In this document: piece after piece, positions 1 to 7,329 of the stretch
Layout of the letters: every line of letters starts with the position of its first letter
How positions within the stretch are numbered: the stretch's first letter is position 1
Source: Chitinophaga sp. SYP-B3965
Lineage (GTDB): Bacteria; Bacteroidota; Bacteroidia; Chitinophagales; Chitinophagaceae
Assembly (NCBI RefSeq): GCF_009647655.1
Contig: NZ_WJFD01000003.1
Location: forward strand, 558,001-622,000
Direction: 5' to 3'
DNA length: 64,000 bases
Notes under the pieces: model-generated
What the model saw: the letters and a program-made list of their open reading frames with translations, nothing else
Database searches by the model: none
What the model was told of the DNA's origin: nothing
Translations under genes and position numbers: made by a program

Positions 1-1197
1 GATGAAATATGGAACGAAGTAAAAGGCACTTTCTGTTTCCGTGATCTCATGCCCGATGAATGGCAATGGATCCTTTCTTTTCTCACCACAGGCGGAGAAG
101 CACTTTACAGTTACGATGAATTTCACAAACTGCATAAAGTAGGCGATCACTATCATTGCGTGAGCCGCCAGCAGGCCATGCGGCATCGTTTGCACATCGG
201 CACCATTGTAAGTGATGCCATGCTCAAAGTGCGTTTCATGACAGGCGGGTACGTTGGCGTGATAGAAGAATACTTCATTTCCCGCTTAACTGCCGGCGAT
301 AGTTTCAGCCTCGGCGGGCAGAACCTGGAATTTGTGATGATCAAAGACATGACGGTACTGGTACGCAAATCGAAATCGAAGAAAAGTATCGTACCCAGCT
401 GGAATGGCGGGCGTATGCCCCTCTCCGCCAACCTGGGTAAAATGCTCAGGCGCAAATTTCATGAAGCCATGGCCGGTACCGCGCAGGAAGAAGAGATCCT
501 CATCCTCCAGCCTTTATTCGATCTGCAACAATTGCTGTCGCACATCCCCAAAGAAGATGAGCTGCTCATGGAACAGATCGAAACGCAGGACGGCTACCAC
601 CTTTTTGTATACCCTTTTGAAGGACGGCTGGTGCATGAGGTAATGGCTGCACTCCTGGCCTGGCGGATCAGCCAGCGGCATCCTATTACTTTTTCCATCG
701 CCATGAATGATTATGGTTTTGAACTCTTATCAGACCAGCCCATTCCTGTAGATGATACCAATGCGCAGGAATATTTCTCACTGGAAAATCTGAACATTGA
801 TCTGCAAAGCAGTGTAAACTCCACAGAAATGGCGCGGCGCAAATTCAGGGACATCGCCGTGATAGCAGGCCTCGTATTCCAGGGATTTCCCGGAAAGGCG
901 AAAGCCAACCGGCATCTGCAATCTTCTGCCTCTTTGCTGTTCAATGTCTTCAATGATTACGATTCCCAGAACATCCTGCTGCGGCAGGCTTTCAATGAAG
1001 CCTTCTTCTACCAGATGGAAGAAGCACGGCTCCGGGAATCCATGGACAGGATCTATCATAACAAGATCGTGATCACTTTCCCGCAGCGACTTACACCATT
1101 CTGCTTCCCTATTAAAGTGGATAGCCTACGGGAACAATTAACCAGTGAAAAACTGGAAGACCGCATCAAAAAAATGACTTTATTTACGTACGAATGA
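1..1197 (+). CDS. Ligase-associated DEXH-box helicase, C-terminal part (5' end outside window)
   Basis: The reading frame is open from base 1, so the gene starts upstream; 398 residues are visible, about half of a typical member. The helicase motor motifs lie outside the window. What remains resembles the C-terminal region of the Lhr-like helicases that travel with bacterial ATP-dependent DNA ligases and act in DNA-damage repair. Visible family-like segments include FMTGGYVGVIEEYF and VPSWNGGRMPLSANLGKML. The stop codon overlaps the pdeM start by 4 bp (ATGA), so the two are translationally coupled, and pdeM is the usual partner of this helicase. That pairing supports the assignment more strongly than the partial sequence alone. 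The ligase and exonuclease genes usually in the set would lie upstream and cannot be checked here. Confidence 0.85.
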   Translation, partial: DEIWNEVKGTFCFRDLMPDEWQWILSFLTTGGEALYSYDEFHKLHKVGDHYHCVSRQQAMRHRLHIGTIVSDAMLKVRFMTGGYVGVIEEYFISRLTAGDSFSLGGQNLEFVMIKDMTVLVRKSKSKKSIVPSWNGGRMPLSANLGKMLRRKFHEAMAGTAQEEEILILQPLFDLQQLLSHIPKEDELLMEQIETQDGYHLFVYPFEGRLVHEVMAALLAWRISQRHPITFSIAMNDYGFELLSDQPIPVDDTNAQEYFSLENLNIDLQSSVNSTEMARRKFRDIAVIAGLVFQGFPGKAKANRHLQSSASLLFNVFNDYDSQNILLRQAFNEAFFYQMEEARLRESMDRIYHNKIVITFPQRLTPFCFPIKVDSLREQLTSEKLEDRIKKMTLFTYE

Positions 1198-1850
1198 GCT
1201 TAGAGGATACCACATTTCAGTTTAAGGGCCAGCATTGGCGGCTCTCGGCCGGCAGGGCTATTTATTGGGAGGAAGAGAACGCATTGATCGTGGCGGACCT
1301 GCATGTAGGGAAGTCTGCCCACTTCCGGAAAGCAGGGATTGCCGTTCCTGCGAATATCGTGCAGGAGGACCTTTACCGCCTGCAACAACTCATTACCAAA
1401 TATCATCCGAAACAGATCCTCATCGTGGGGGATATGTTCCATTCCTCCGCCAATAATGAAGTGCAATACTTTAAGATCTGGCGGCAGCAGTTTCCCCACA
1501 TCACTTTTGAATTGATAGAGGGAAACCATGATATATTGGAGTCCTCCGTCTACGATGACCTCCAAATTAACCTCCACCAGGTACTCTCCCTCCGTAACTT
1601 CTATTTTGTGCATGATGCTGAGGACAAACCCTCAGTGCTGGAAGGCCATTACCTTATCTCGGGGCATATCCATCCGGGGATCAGGATGATCGGAGCCGGC
1701 AGGCAGAGTTTACGGTTACCCTGCTTTTATTTCGGGATGGAAGGGGCTGTTTTACCGGCTTTCAGTGGGTTTACGGGATTGTATTCCCTGCATCCGGAGC
1801 CGGATTCTGCGGTATTTGTGATCGCGGAAAAGAAGATATTCCGGATATAG
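1194..1850 (+). CDS. pdeM: Ligase-associated metallophosphoesterase/endonuclease PdeM
   Basis: A 218-residue calcineurin-like metallophosphoesterase. The metal-binding motifs are in order: ADLHVGK (D35 and H37), VGDMFHS, EGNHD and GHIHPG. The length fits the ligase-associated PdeM family, predicted to act as a nuclease or phosphodiesterase in the same DNA-repair set as the helicase before it. The ATG at 1194 overlaps the helicase stop as ATGA, which fixes the start and implies one transcript. No leader peptide is present, so it is cytoplasmic. About 75 bp then separate it from the next gene, which has its own leader and is probably transcribed separately. Confidence 0.9.
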   Translation: MSLEDTTFQFKGQHWRLSAGRAIYWEEENALIVADLHVGKSAHFRKAGIAVPANIVQEDLYRLQQLITKYHPKQILIVGDMFHSSANNEVQYFKIWRQQFPHITFELIEGNHDILESSVYDDLQINLHQVLSLRNFYFVHDAEDKPSVLEGHYLISGHIHPGIRMIGAGRQSLRLPCFYFGMEGAVLPAFSGFTGLYSLHPEPDSAVFVIAEKKIFRI

Positions 1851-1925
1851 ATCTTTTTCTGTATTTTAGGATAACAGACCCATTAAGAGACCTTACACTC
1901 ACACTATCAAAATCAAAAAACCGTC

Positions 1926-3149
1926 ATGAGAAAAGTATTATTCCTCCTATTTCTATTGCCCCTGTTTGCTGTAGCCCAGGACAAGGGGATCAAATTTGAA
2001 CATGGATTATCCTGGAAAGAAATTCAGGCTAAAGCCAAAGCCGAAAACAAATATATTTTCATCGACTGCTTCACTACCTGGTGCGGGCCCTGTAAATATA
2101 TGACCGCCAACGTTTTCCCACAGCAGGAAGTGGGTGATTTCTTCAACAGTAAGTTCATCAATGTAAAACTACAGATGGATGTTACTCCCGGAGATAATGA
2201 AGAAGTGAAAAAGTGGTATGAAGATGCTAAAGCCATTGGCGAGCAATATAGCGTGAGGGCGTATCCTACCTTCCTCTTCTTTTCACCGGATGGTAAAGTA
2301 GCACACCGTATGGTAGGTGGCGGAGAAGCAGAGCCTTTCATTGCCCGTGCCAAAGAATCCCTCGAGCCTGAAAAACAATATTATGCACAGCTGACTAAAT
2401 ATGAGCAAGGCAACCGCGATCAGGCTTTCCTCCGGAAATTTGCGGAGTCTGCTTTAGCTGCTTATGATGCAAAAACAGCACAAGCTGTATCTACAGAATA
2501 TTTTAATACACAGAAGGACCTTTTCACCAAGGAGAACCTGGAACTGCTGGCTAAGTTCACCCGTACCAGTAAGGACAAAGGGTTCACTATTTTCCTGAAC
2601 GAAGGTGCAAAAGCCAATAAGATATTAGGCGAAGGCAAATCAGAAGGAATTGTGTCCGGCATTATCAGCAATGAAGAAATATATCCTAAGATCTTTAAGA
2701 AAGATGCCGGCGCTCCGGACTGGAATGTTTTGCAATCAGATCTGGCAGCCAAATATCCTGCGCTGGCGGATGAAATGATCGCTAAAAGCAAGGTGATCTA
2801 TTATTCCAATATGAAAGATGCAGAGAATTCTGTGAACAGCATTGTTGCCTATATGAAGAAATATAGCCACAAAGCCAGCCCGCTGGACCTGAACCAATTT
2901 GCATGGGCAATATTTGAGAACTGCAAGGATATGAAATGTGTGGAAGATGCGTTAGCCTGGAGCAAACGTTCTTTCAGTGAGAACCAGGATCCTAATTTCA
3001 TGGATACTTATGCTAACCTGCTTTATAAGCTGGGCAGGAAAGAAGAAGCTATTTCCTGGCAGGAGAAGGCTGTAGGGCTATCTAAGGATAAAAAGGCGCT
3101 GCAGGAAACACTGGATAAAATGAAGAAGGGGGAGAAGACCTGGAATTAA
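1926..3149 (+). CDS. Secreted thioredoxin-fold protein with C-terminal helical/TPR-like region
   Basis: A 407-residue protein. Residues 1-17 form a Sec signal peptide ending AVAQ. Residues about 20-150 are a thioredoxin fold with the active site TWCGPCKYM (C53, C56) and a cis-proline segment RAYPTFLFF. The rest is helical, with a TPR-like unit near the C terminus (MDTYANLLYKLGRKEEAIS). It is probably a periplasmic thiol-disulfide oxidoreductase of the Bacteroidota type that couples a thioredoxin domain to a protein-interaction tail. The partner is unknown. Its stop is followed within 30 bp by the first palindrome of the repeat array, which carries a run of seven T and may terminate this transcript. 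Confidence 0.85.
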   Translation: MRKVLFLLFLLPLFAVAQDKGIKFEHGLSWKEIQAKAKAENKYIFIDCFTTWCGPCKYMTANVFPQQEVGDFFNSKFINVKLQMDVTPGDNEEVKKWYEDAKAIGEQYSVRAYPTFLFFSPDGKVAHRMVGGGEAEPFIARAKESLEPEKQYYAQLTKYEQGNRDQAFLRKFAESALAAYDAKTAQAVSTEYFNTQKDLFTKENLELLAKFTRTSKDKGFTIFLNEGAKANKILGEGKSEGIVSGIISNEEIYPKIFKKDAGAPDWNVLQSDLAAKYPALADEMIAKSKVIYYSNMKDAENSVNSIVAYMKKYSHKASPLDLNQFAWAIFENCKDMKCVEDALAWSKRSFSENQDPNFMDTYANLLYKLGRKEEAISWQEKAVGLSKDKKALQETLDKMKKGEKTWN

Positions 3150-3176
3150 GGGGTTTCTTTTTCTATATAAGATATG

Positions 3177-4195
3177 AACTTGAGGACGCAAATTGCGTCC
3201 TCAAGTTTTTTTAAGGGGGATTGGATGCTTAATGGTGGGGAGTTTAAGGGTTGTTTCTGCCTTCCGATTTACTTTAAAATCTTTAAAGAATAAATGCACC
3301 AAATTGGAGGACGCAAATTGCGTCCTCCAATTTCTGGGATGCTGGAAACCTTTAAGCGTGCTAGTTTTTCGGATAATTTCCGTTTTGTCTTTACATGGAT
3401 TCACCTTTAAAGGCAAATGTTTGAGGACGCAAATTGAGTCCTCAAACATTTTTAATCGCTGAAGACCTTTATGTATATTGATTCGTCGGGGAATTCCACT
3501 TCTTCTTTTTATCCAGAATTTGCCATTTTAAGGATATAAACTTGAGGACGCAGTTTGCGTCCTCAAGTTTATTTTAACCGGCTGAAACCTTTATGCAGAT
3601 GGCTTCTTATGGAAGTTTCACTCTCCTAATTTTTATCCAGAGCCTATCATTTTAAGGGGAATAAACTTGAGGACGCAAATTGCGTCCTCAAGTTTACTTT
3701 GACCGGCTGAAACCTTTATGCGGATGGCTTCTTATGGAAATTCTACTATCCTGTTTTTTATCCAGAGCCTAGCATTTTAAGGGGGATAAACTTGAGGACG
3801 CAAATTGCGTCCTCAAGTTTACTTTAATCGACTGAAACCTTTATGCAGATGGCTTCTTACGGAAATTTTACCATCCTGTTTTTTATCCAGAGCCTAACAT
3901 TTTAAGGGGGATAAACTTGAGGACGCAAATTGCGTCCTCAAGTTTACTTTGGCCAGCTGAAACCTTTATGCAGATGGCTTCTTATGGAAGTTTCACTCTC
4001 CTAATTTTTATCCAGAGCCCATCATTTTAAGGGGAATAAACTTGAGGACGCAAATTGCGTCCTCAAGTTTACTTTGGCCAGCTGAAACCTTTATGCAGAT
4101 GGATTCTTATGGAAGTTTCACTCTCCTAATTTTTATCCAGAGCCCATCATTTTAAGGGAAATAAACTTGAGGACGCAAATTGCGTCCTCAAGTTT
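3177..4195. repeat. Tandem array of nine ~125-bp units, each with a long palindrome
   Basis: Nine palindromes lie at 3177-3207, 3301-3333, 3415-3451, 3538-3570, 3663-3695, 3788-3820, 3913-3945, 4038-4070 and 4163-4195. The last six start exactly 125 bp apart. The core arms are GAGGACGC and GCGTCCTC around AAATT (GTT-type centre in the fourth unit, one arm mismatch in the third). Arms extend to 14-16 bp. The outer arm bases differ between units 1, 2, 3 and 4-9 but remain complementary within each unit. The roughly 92-bp spacers are also conserved (GCTGAAACCTTTATGC, then TTTTTATCCAGAGCC, then CATTTTAAGGGG). They are nearly identical in units 4-9 and diverge towards the left end. A partial unit after the last palindrome runs to the 3' end of the ORF6N gene. 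Because spacers are conserved this is not a CRISPR array. No believable gene lies inside. Confidence 0.95.
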
Positions 4196-4236
4196 GTATT
4201 AATCGCTGAATACCTTTATCTGTACTATGTTTTATT

Positions 4237-4794
4237 CTAATTTTCCGTTTCCTCTTTCCTGTTAAAACCTATTAAAGTCCTTGGTTCCTTTGGAGGACTG
4301 AGCAGCTCCTTCAGGTATTCAAATATCTTCTTAATCTCGCCGTCGTGGCGAGATGTTTTTGTTTCCAATTGCTCCAGTTTCAACAGGATATCTTTATGGG
4401 TGAGCATCATTTCCCGCATGCGGGTAAAGATCCGGATAATACGGATGTTCATAGAAATGGCTCTTTCACTGCTCAGTACGCAGGACAACATAGTAACTCC
4501 CTGTTCAGTAAAGCAAAATGGAGTATAGCGCAAGCCTCCATGGCGATCATTATTGGCCGACGCCATTTGCTTCTTCCAATTTTCGAGTTCCCTTTTACTC
4601 ATTTGGAACATAAAATCTTTAGGGAATCTGGTTGTATTCCTTCTGACAGCCTCTTTCAGCCGTTTGGTCTCTACACCATATAACTCCGCCAGATCGTGGT
4701 CTAACATTACCTTTTGCTTTCTAATGTAATAGATCTTATCCATTACAACTTCATCCGGTACTACAATGGTGTTTTCATTCTGTTTGGTAGTCAT
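4237..4794 (-). CDS. ORF6N-domain DNA-binding protein
   Basis: A 185-residue protein. Residues about 10-95 match the ORF6N domain of phage antirepressor-type proteins: VMDKIYYIRKQKVMLDHDLA, then AELYGVETKRLKEAVRRN, TRFPKDFMFQMS and the GGLRYTPFCFTEQGV segment. Residues about 120-165 form a likely coiled coil. ORF6N is thought to bind DNA; phage members act in lysogeny control, and free-standing chromosomal copies are common in Bacteroidota with no settled role. No other phage gene is nearby. The gene sits between the nine-unit palindrome array on its 3' side and a chimeric palindrome on its 5' side, so the repeats are a plausible binding target or mobility substrate. The start is the ATG at 4792-4794. 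Confidence 0.88.
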   Translation of the reverse strand: MTTKQNENTIVVPDEVVMDKIYYIRKQKVMLDHDLAELYGVETKRLKEAVRRNTTRFPKDFMFQMSKRELENWKKQMASANNDRHGGLRYTPFCFTEQGVTMLSCVLSSERAISMNIRIIRIFTRMREMMLTHKDILLKLEQLETKTSRHDGEIKKIFEYLKELLSPPKEPRTLIGFNRKEETEN

Positions 4795-4866
4795 AAAACA
4801 ATGGTTTTAAAATTTGACATTATACATCGGTTCATCCTTTCGATGGACCATGAGATTGCATATACA

Positions 4867-4899
4867 CTTTTGAGGACGCAAATTGCGACCTCCAATTTT
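4867..4899. repeat. Chimeric, imperfect copy of the array palindrome
   Basis: The left arm is the array type (TTGAGGACGCAA). The right arm reads TTGCGACCTCCAA, which would pair with a GGTCGC-type arm rather than the GGACGC type, so the hairpin is broken. It looks like a junction between two related palindrome types. It lies about 75 bp upstream of the ORF6N start codon and places related sequence on both sides of that gene. Confidence 0.8.
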
Positions 4900-4973
4900 G
4901 ATCATGTTCTCTGGATGTAGAATGTTTATTTGGGGTAGGTGGGAAAGAAAAATCAGTGATGCAATATACAACG

Positions 4974-5004
4974 AAAAGTGTCAGGAGAAAACTCCCGACA
5001 CTTT
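4974..5004 (-). terminator. Hairpin downstream of the LexA-like repressor gene
   Basis: Arms AAAGTGTC-A-GGAG and CTCC-C-GACACTTT with an AAAA loop, one internal mismatch, and TTTT on the minus strand. It is about 110 bp beyond the repressor stop. Confidence 0.55.
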
Positions 5005-5111
5005 GATGGTTAACTTGGGGGGCAAACAATGTTTTCCTATGTTCCCTTGCATATGACATTGGAATCAACCTATGTCAAATTTTTGTTCCTATAAATCCTA
5101 TATCTGTGTTC

Positions 5112-5867
5112 CTAGTTTTTCATTTGTTTTTTGAGCATGCTCACCTGGTCCTGCAGCTGGCTGACCATGCCGGCAAGATGGTTTACACTGAGGCGGTGTT
5201 GCTGACCCATTTTCTGGATCACGGCATCTGCCTGCCAGATCTCGAGTACTTCTTCCATACTAACGGGGTACGGATCATACTGCGGGTTATCTGAAACGAG
5301 GGTTACTTTGCTCTTGGAGCGGTTGCTCTTCACCACACGTTTGTACACAATGCCTTCGCGGTTGGTGACTACGATATACGCTTCGTTGTTGCGGATATCT
5401 TCCCAGCCATCCACCTTATGGCAGACCACTACGGAACCGGATGGTGTTGGTAACATAGAGTCTCCGGCGATCTCAAAAGCCCTGTAACTTCCGGCACCTA
5501 ACATGGGTAAGGTGAAGGTGTTCAGCTCTTCTATGAATTCGTCGTCATTAAAACCGGCCAGGTAACCGGCGGCAGCTTTAACGGGAACAAAGACAACGTT
5601 CTGCCGGTCTTTACTCCCCATCTTCTGCTGACGGCGTCTTTCCAGGAAGCTTTCCTTCGAGGAACTCAGATCGCGGCGTAACAGATCATCGATGGATACA
5701 CGAAACATGTCAGAAACCTGTTCCAGTACTTCGGTACGTGGTTCTGCCCGTTCTTCTTCATACGCGCCCAGCAGGGAACGTTTAATGGAGAGACGATCGG
5801 CAAACTCCTGCTGCGTCCAGCCCTTTTGCTTGCGCAGATATTTAAGATTACGACAAACAGTAGACAT
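5112..5867 (-). CDS. LexA-like repressor: XRE helix-turn-helix plus S24 self-cleaving peptidase domain
   Basis: A 251-residue protein. Residues 5-62 are an XRE helix-turn-helix (LRKQKGWTQQEFADRL and IKRSLLGAYEEERAEP). Residues about 95-215 are an S24 domain with nucleophile S137 in AGDSML and general base K176 in IVYKRV. An Ala-Gly pair at 100-101 (KAAAGYLAG) lies 37 residues before the serine and 76 before the lysine, close to the spacing in LexA and UmuD, so RecA-stimulated self-cleavage is likely. The gene is flanked on its own promoter by two CTAA-N5-TTAG sites, the nearer only 2 bp from the start codon and the other covering the -7 box, indicating autorepression. The same sites occur at the dinB promoter, so it is probably the SOS-type repressor of the downstream polymerase operon. 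Confidence 0.9.
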   Translation of the reverse strand: MSTVCRNLKYLRKQKGWTQQEFADRLSIKRSLLGAYEEERAEPRTEVLEQVSDMFRVSIDDLLRRDLSSSKESFLERRRQQKMGSKDRQNVVFVPVKAAAGYLAGFNDDEFIEELNTFTLPMLGAGSYRAFEIAGDSMLPTPSGSVVVCHKVDGWEDIRNNEAYIVVTNREGIVYKRVVKSNRSKSKVTLVSDNPQYDPYPVSMEEVLEIWQADAVIQKMGQQHRLSVNHLAGMVSQLQDQVSMLKKQMKN

Positions 5868-5869
5868 CC

Positions 5870-5905
5870 CTAAATAATTTAGTATGATAATGCTAACAAA
5901 ATTAG
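5870..5905 (-). promoter_or_regulatory. Two CTAA-N5-TTAG operators over the repressor promoter
   Basis: Site 1 (5870-5882) is CTAA-ATAAT-TTAG; site 2 (5893-5905) is CTAA-CAAAA-TTAG. Read on the minus strand, site 2 contains TAATTTTG (5904 to 5897), an exact TAnnTTTG -7 box. A TTTG lies 21 bp further upstream as a possible -33 element. Binding here would block the promoter. Confidence 0.8.
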
Positions 5906-5978
5906 CAAATATTTTTTATAATTACCAAATTAATCTTGGGTGCATCACTTATTTTTGTTGCAGACAAACTCAATTATT

Positions 5979-6443
5979 ATGCAAGATACTTTGTTAGGTA
6001 TTCACTCTGTGGTTAGATGGCTGATCCTGTTATTCGGCGTCTGGGCTGTTATTCGTGCAGTAATGGGCGTTAGTGGCAAATCTGCCTACACCGCAGCCGA
6101 TACTAAGGCAGGCCTTTTCTTTATGATCTTTTTAGATATTCAATTCCTGCTGGGGATTATCCTGTTCATCGCCAGCCCGCTGATCAAAGCTGGTTTAGGA
6201 GATATGGGTGCTACCATGAAAAATGCCGGTCTCCGTTTCTTTACGGTGGAACACACCCTGATGGCATTAATAGCTTTAGCCCTTGTACATATCGGCCGCA
6301 GCAAGATCAAGAAATCTGCTTCCGATGCCAAAAAGCACAAAACAGCACTGATCTTTTTCGGCATTGCCCTGATCCTGATCCTGGCCCTGATACCATGGCC
6401 CGGCCGTGAGGCTATCGGCAGAGCATTGGTTCCTTCTTTCTGA
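5979..6443 (+). CDS. Small four-helix integral membrane protein, possibly haem-binding
   Basis: A 154-residue protein with about four transmembrane segments near residues 8-27, 42-62, 85-105 and 118-138. Histidines in GIHSVVRW, VEHTLMAL and LVHIGR sit in or beside membrane helices, a pattern that could ligate haem as in small b-type cytochromes. This is a suggestion, not a family match I can confirm. The ATG at 5979 is preferred over a GTG at 5940, because an exact -7 box TATTTTTG lies at 5950-5957, inside the longer version. The gene shares its upstream region with the LexA-like repressor, but its promoter lies about 45 bp beyond the operators and may be independent. Confidence 0.75.
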   Translation: MQDTLLGIHSVVRWLILLFGVWAVIRAVMGVSGKSAYTAADTKAGLFFMIFLDIQFLLGIILFIASPLIKAGLGDMGATMKNAGLRFFTVEHTLMALIALALVHIGRSKIKKSASDAKKHKTALIFFGIALILILALIPWPGREAIGRALVPSF

Positions 6444-6461
6444 TAATTCTTTATAATAATA

Positions 6462-6496
6462 AAAGCCGGGCACCTGATAAGTGCCCGGCTTTTTTA
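6462..6496. terminator. Bidirectional terminator
   Basis: Arms AAGCCGGGCAC and GTGCCCGGCTT around a 7-nt loop, with A and T runs on either side. It lies between convergent genes. Confidence 0.92.
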
Positions 6497-6526
6497 ATAC
6501 TACAGGATGCTTGCCATCAATCCTGC

Positions 6527-7201
6527 TTATCCATGTGTTACATAATAAAGACGGTAAGAATAGATATATGGTAATGCCGCCAAAGCCCCGGCGGCAAAAA
6601 TAAACATGAACACTCCGCTCACTACCGGCAGGAACATCCCCGCAATGATGATCACAATCCCCGCATACAACCACAACTTCCCGGCAAAGGCATGCACCTT
6701 CAGCCAGATCTCATCACTCTTCATCGTCCAGGGCGTTCGTACCCCCACAAAATTATTGGGCTTCAGGTTCCGCAGGTAAAGGCCGATCAGGGAGATCAAA
6801 AGCCCTACACCTATAAATACCCACTTCTCCAGGAAAATTTCCCTGCCCACACTCACCAGGTATATAATAACCGTGGTAAACACTGCCAGGTAAACATGGA
6901 TCCTGAAACGGGTACGGTAATAAGCCTTTATATGATTAGCAGTTTCTGTGGCCGGCTCTTCTTCCTCATCGGGTTTGGGAATGTAGCGGAAGAGTGCATA
7001 TAACAATGCATTCGTGAAAAAGAGGAAGATCATCAGCAGCAGGAATTCCTGCTTATCCCCTCGCCTGTCCGGCACGCCGTTTAAATGAAAATTGGTGGGG
7101 ATGATCTCGGGGAGGCTGTTCCAGATAACACCCAGGTAAACCATGGGCGCAAATAAGAGTATTAATAACAGCAGTTCTTTAACGTAATCCGGATGTTTCA
7201 T
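6527..7201 (-). CDS. SdpI/DUF1648-family integral membrane protein
   Basis: A 224-residue protein with about six transmembrane segments. The N-terminal part matches the DUF1648 pattern (LGVIWNSLPEIIPTNFHLNG followed by G-PDRRGDKQEF). The C-terminal part carries the SdpI signature FVGVRTPWTMKSDEIW followed by KVHAFAGKLW. In Bacillus, SdpI gives immunity to the SdpC toxin and signals to its repressor. In Bacteroidota the role of such proteins is unknown, and no toxin gene is visible next to it. An acidic linker (DEEEEPATETAN) separates the first two helices from the rest. It is transcribed convergently with the preceding membrane protein and divergently from dinB. Confidence 0.85.
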   Translation of the reverse strand: MKHPDYVKELLLLILLFAPMVYLGVIWNSLPEIIPTNFHLNGVPDRRGDKQEFLLLMIFLFFTNALLYALFRYIPKPDEEEEPATETANHIKAYYRTRFRIHVYLAVFTTVIIYLVSVGREIFLEKWVFIGVGLLISLIGLYLRNLKPNNFVGVRTPWTMKSDEIWLKVHAFAGKLWLYAGIVIIIAGMFLPVVSGVFMFIFAAGALAALPYIYSYRLYYVTHG

Positions 7202-7274
7202 ATGAAAAAGGATTAGTTGTACATATATATCTACATTATTCGGGCCAATTAAGTTTAAAAAGGTTTATTTTCTA

Positions 7275-7313
7275 CTAACTACATTAGTAATGCTAAATTA
7301 TTTAGTATTTTTG
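7275..7313 (+). promoter_or_regulatory. dinB promoter with two CTAA-N5-TTAG operators
   Basis: Site 1 (7275-7287) is CTAA-CTACA-TTAG; site 2 (7293-7305) is CTAA-ATTAT-TTAG. Site 2 is the exact reverse complement of site 1 at the repressor gene. The -7 box TATTTTTG (7306-7313) starts on the base after site 2, so occupancy would occlude RNA polymerase. Confidence 0.85.
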
Positions 7314-7329
7314 AGTCAAATCAGTGTGT

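Larger units (their letters stand above)
4795..5111. other. Intergenic region upstream of the ORF6N gene
   Basis: This 317-bp gap holds the chimeric palindrome at 4867-4899 and a terminator-like hairpin at 4974-5004. The rest is AT-rich with no convincing gene. Confidence 0.7.

Noticed and set aside
3193..3462. Small genes on either strand inside the first three repeat units
   Set aside because: The frames are open only because of the palindromes, run antisense to each other, and have no family resemblance or credible start context.
3645..3659. CCTATCATTTT in the repeat spacer as a Fic-type operator
   Set aside because: Only one of the units keeps CCTATCA; others read CCTAGCA or CCCATCA, and the matching right half is absent.
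3177..4195. CRISPR array
   Set aside because: Regular spacing suggested it, but the ~92-bp spacers are conserved between units, repeats are full palindromes, and no cas gene is present.
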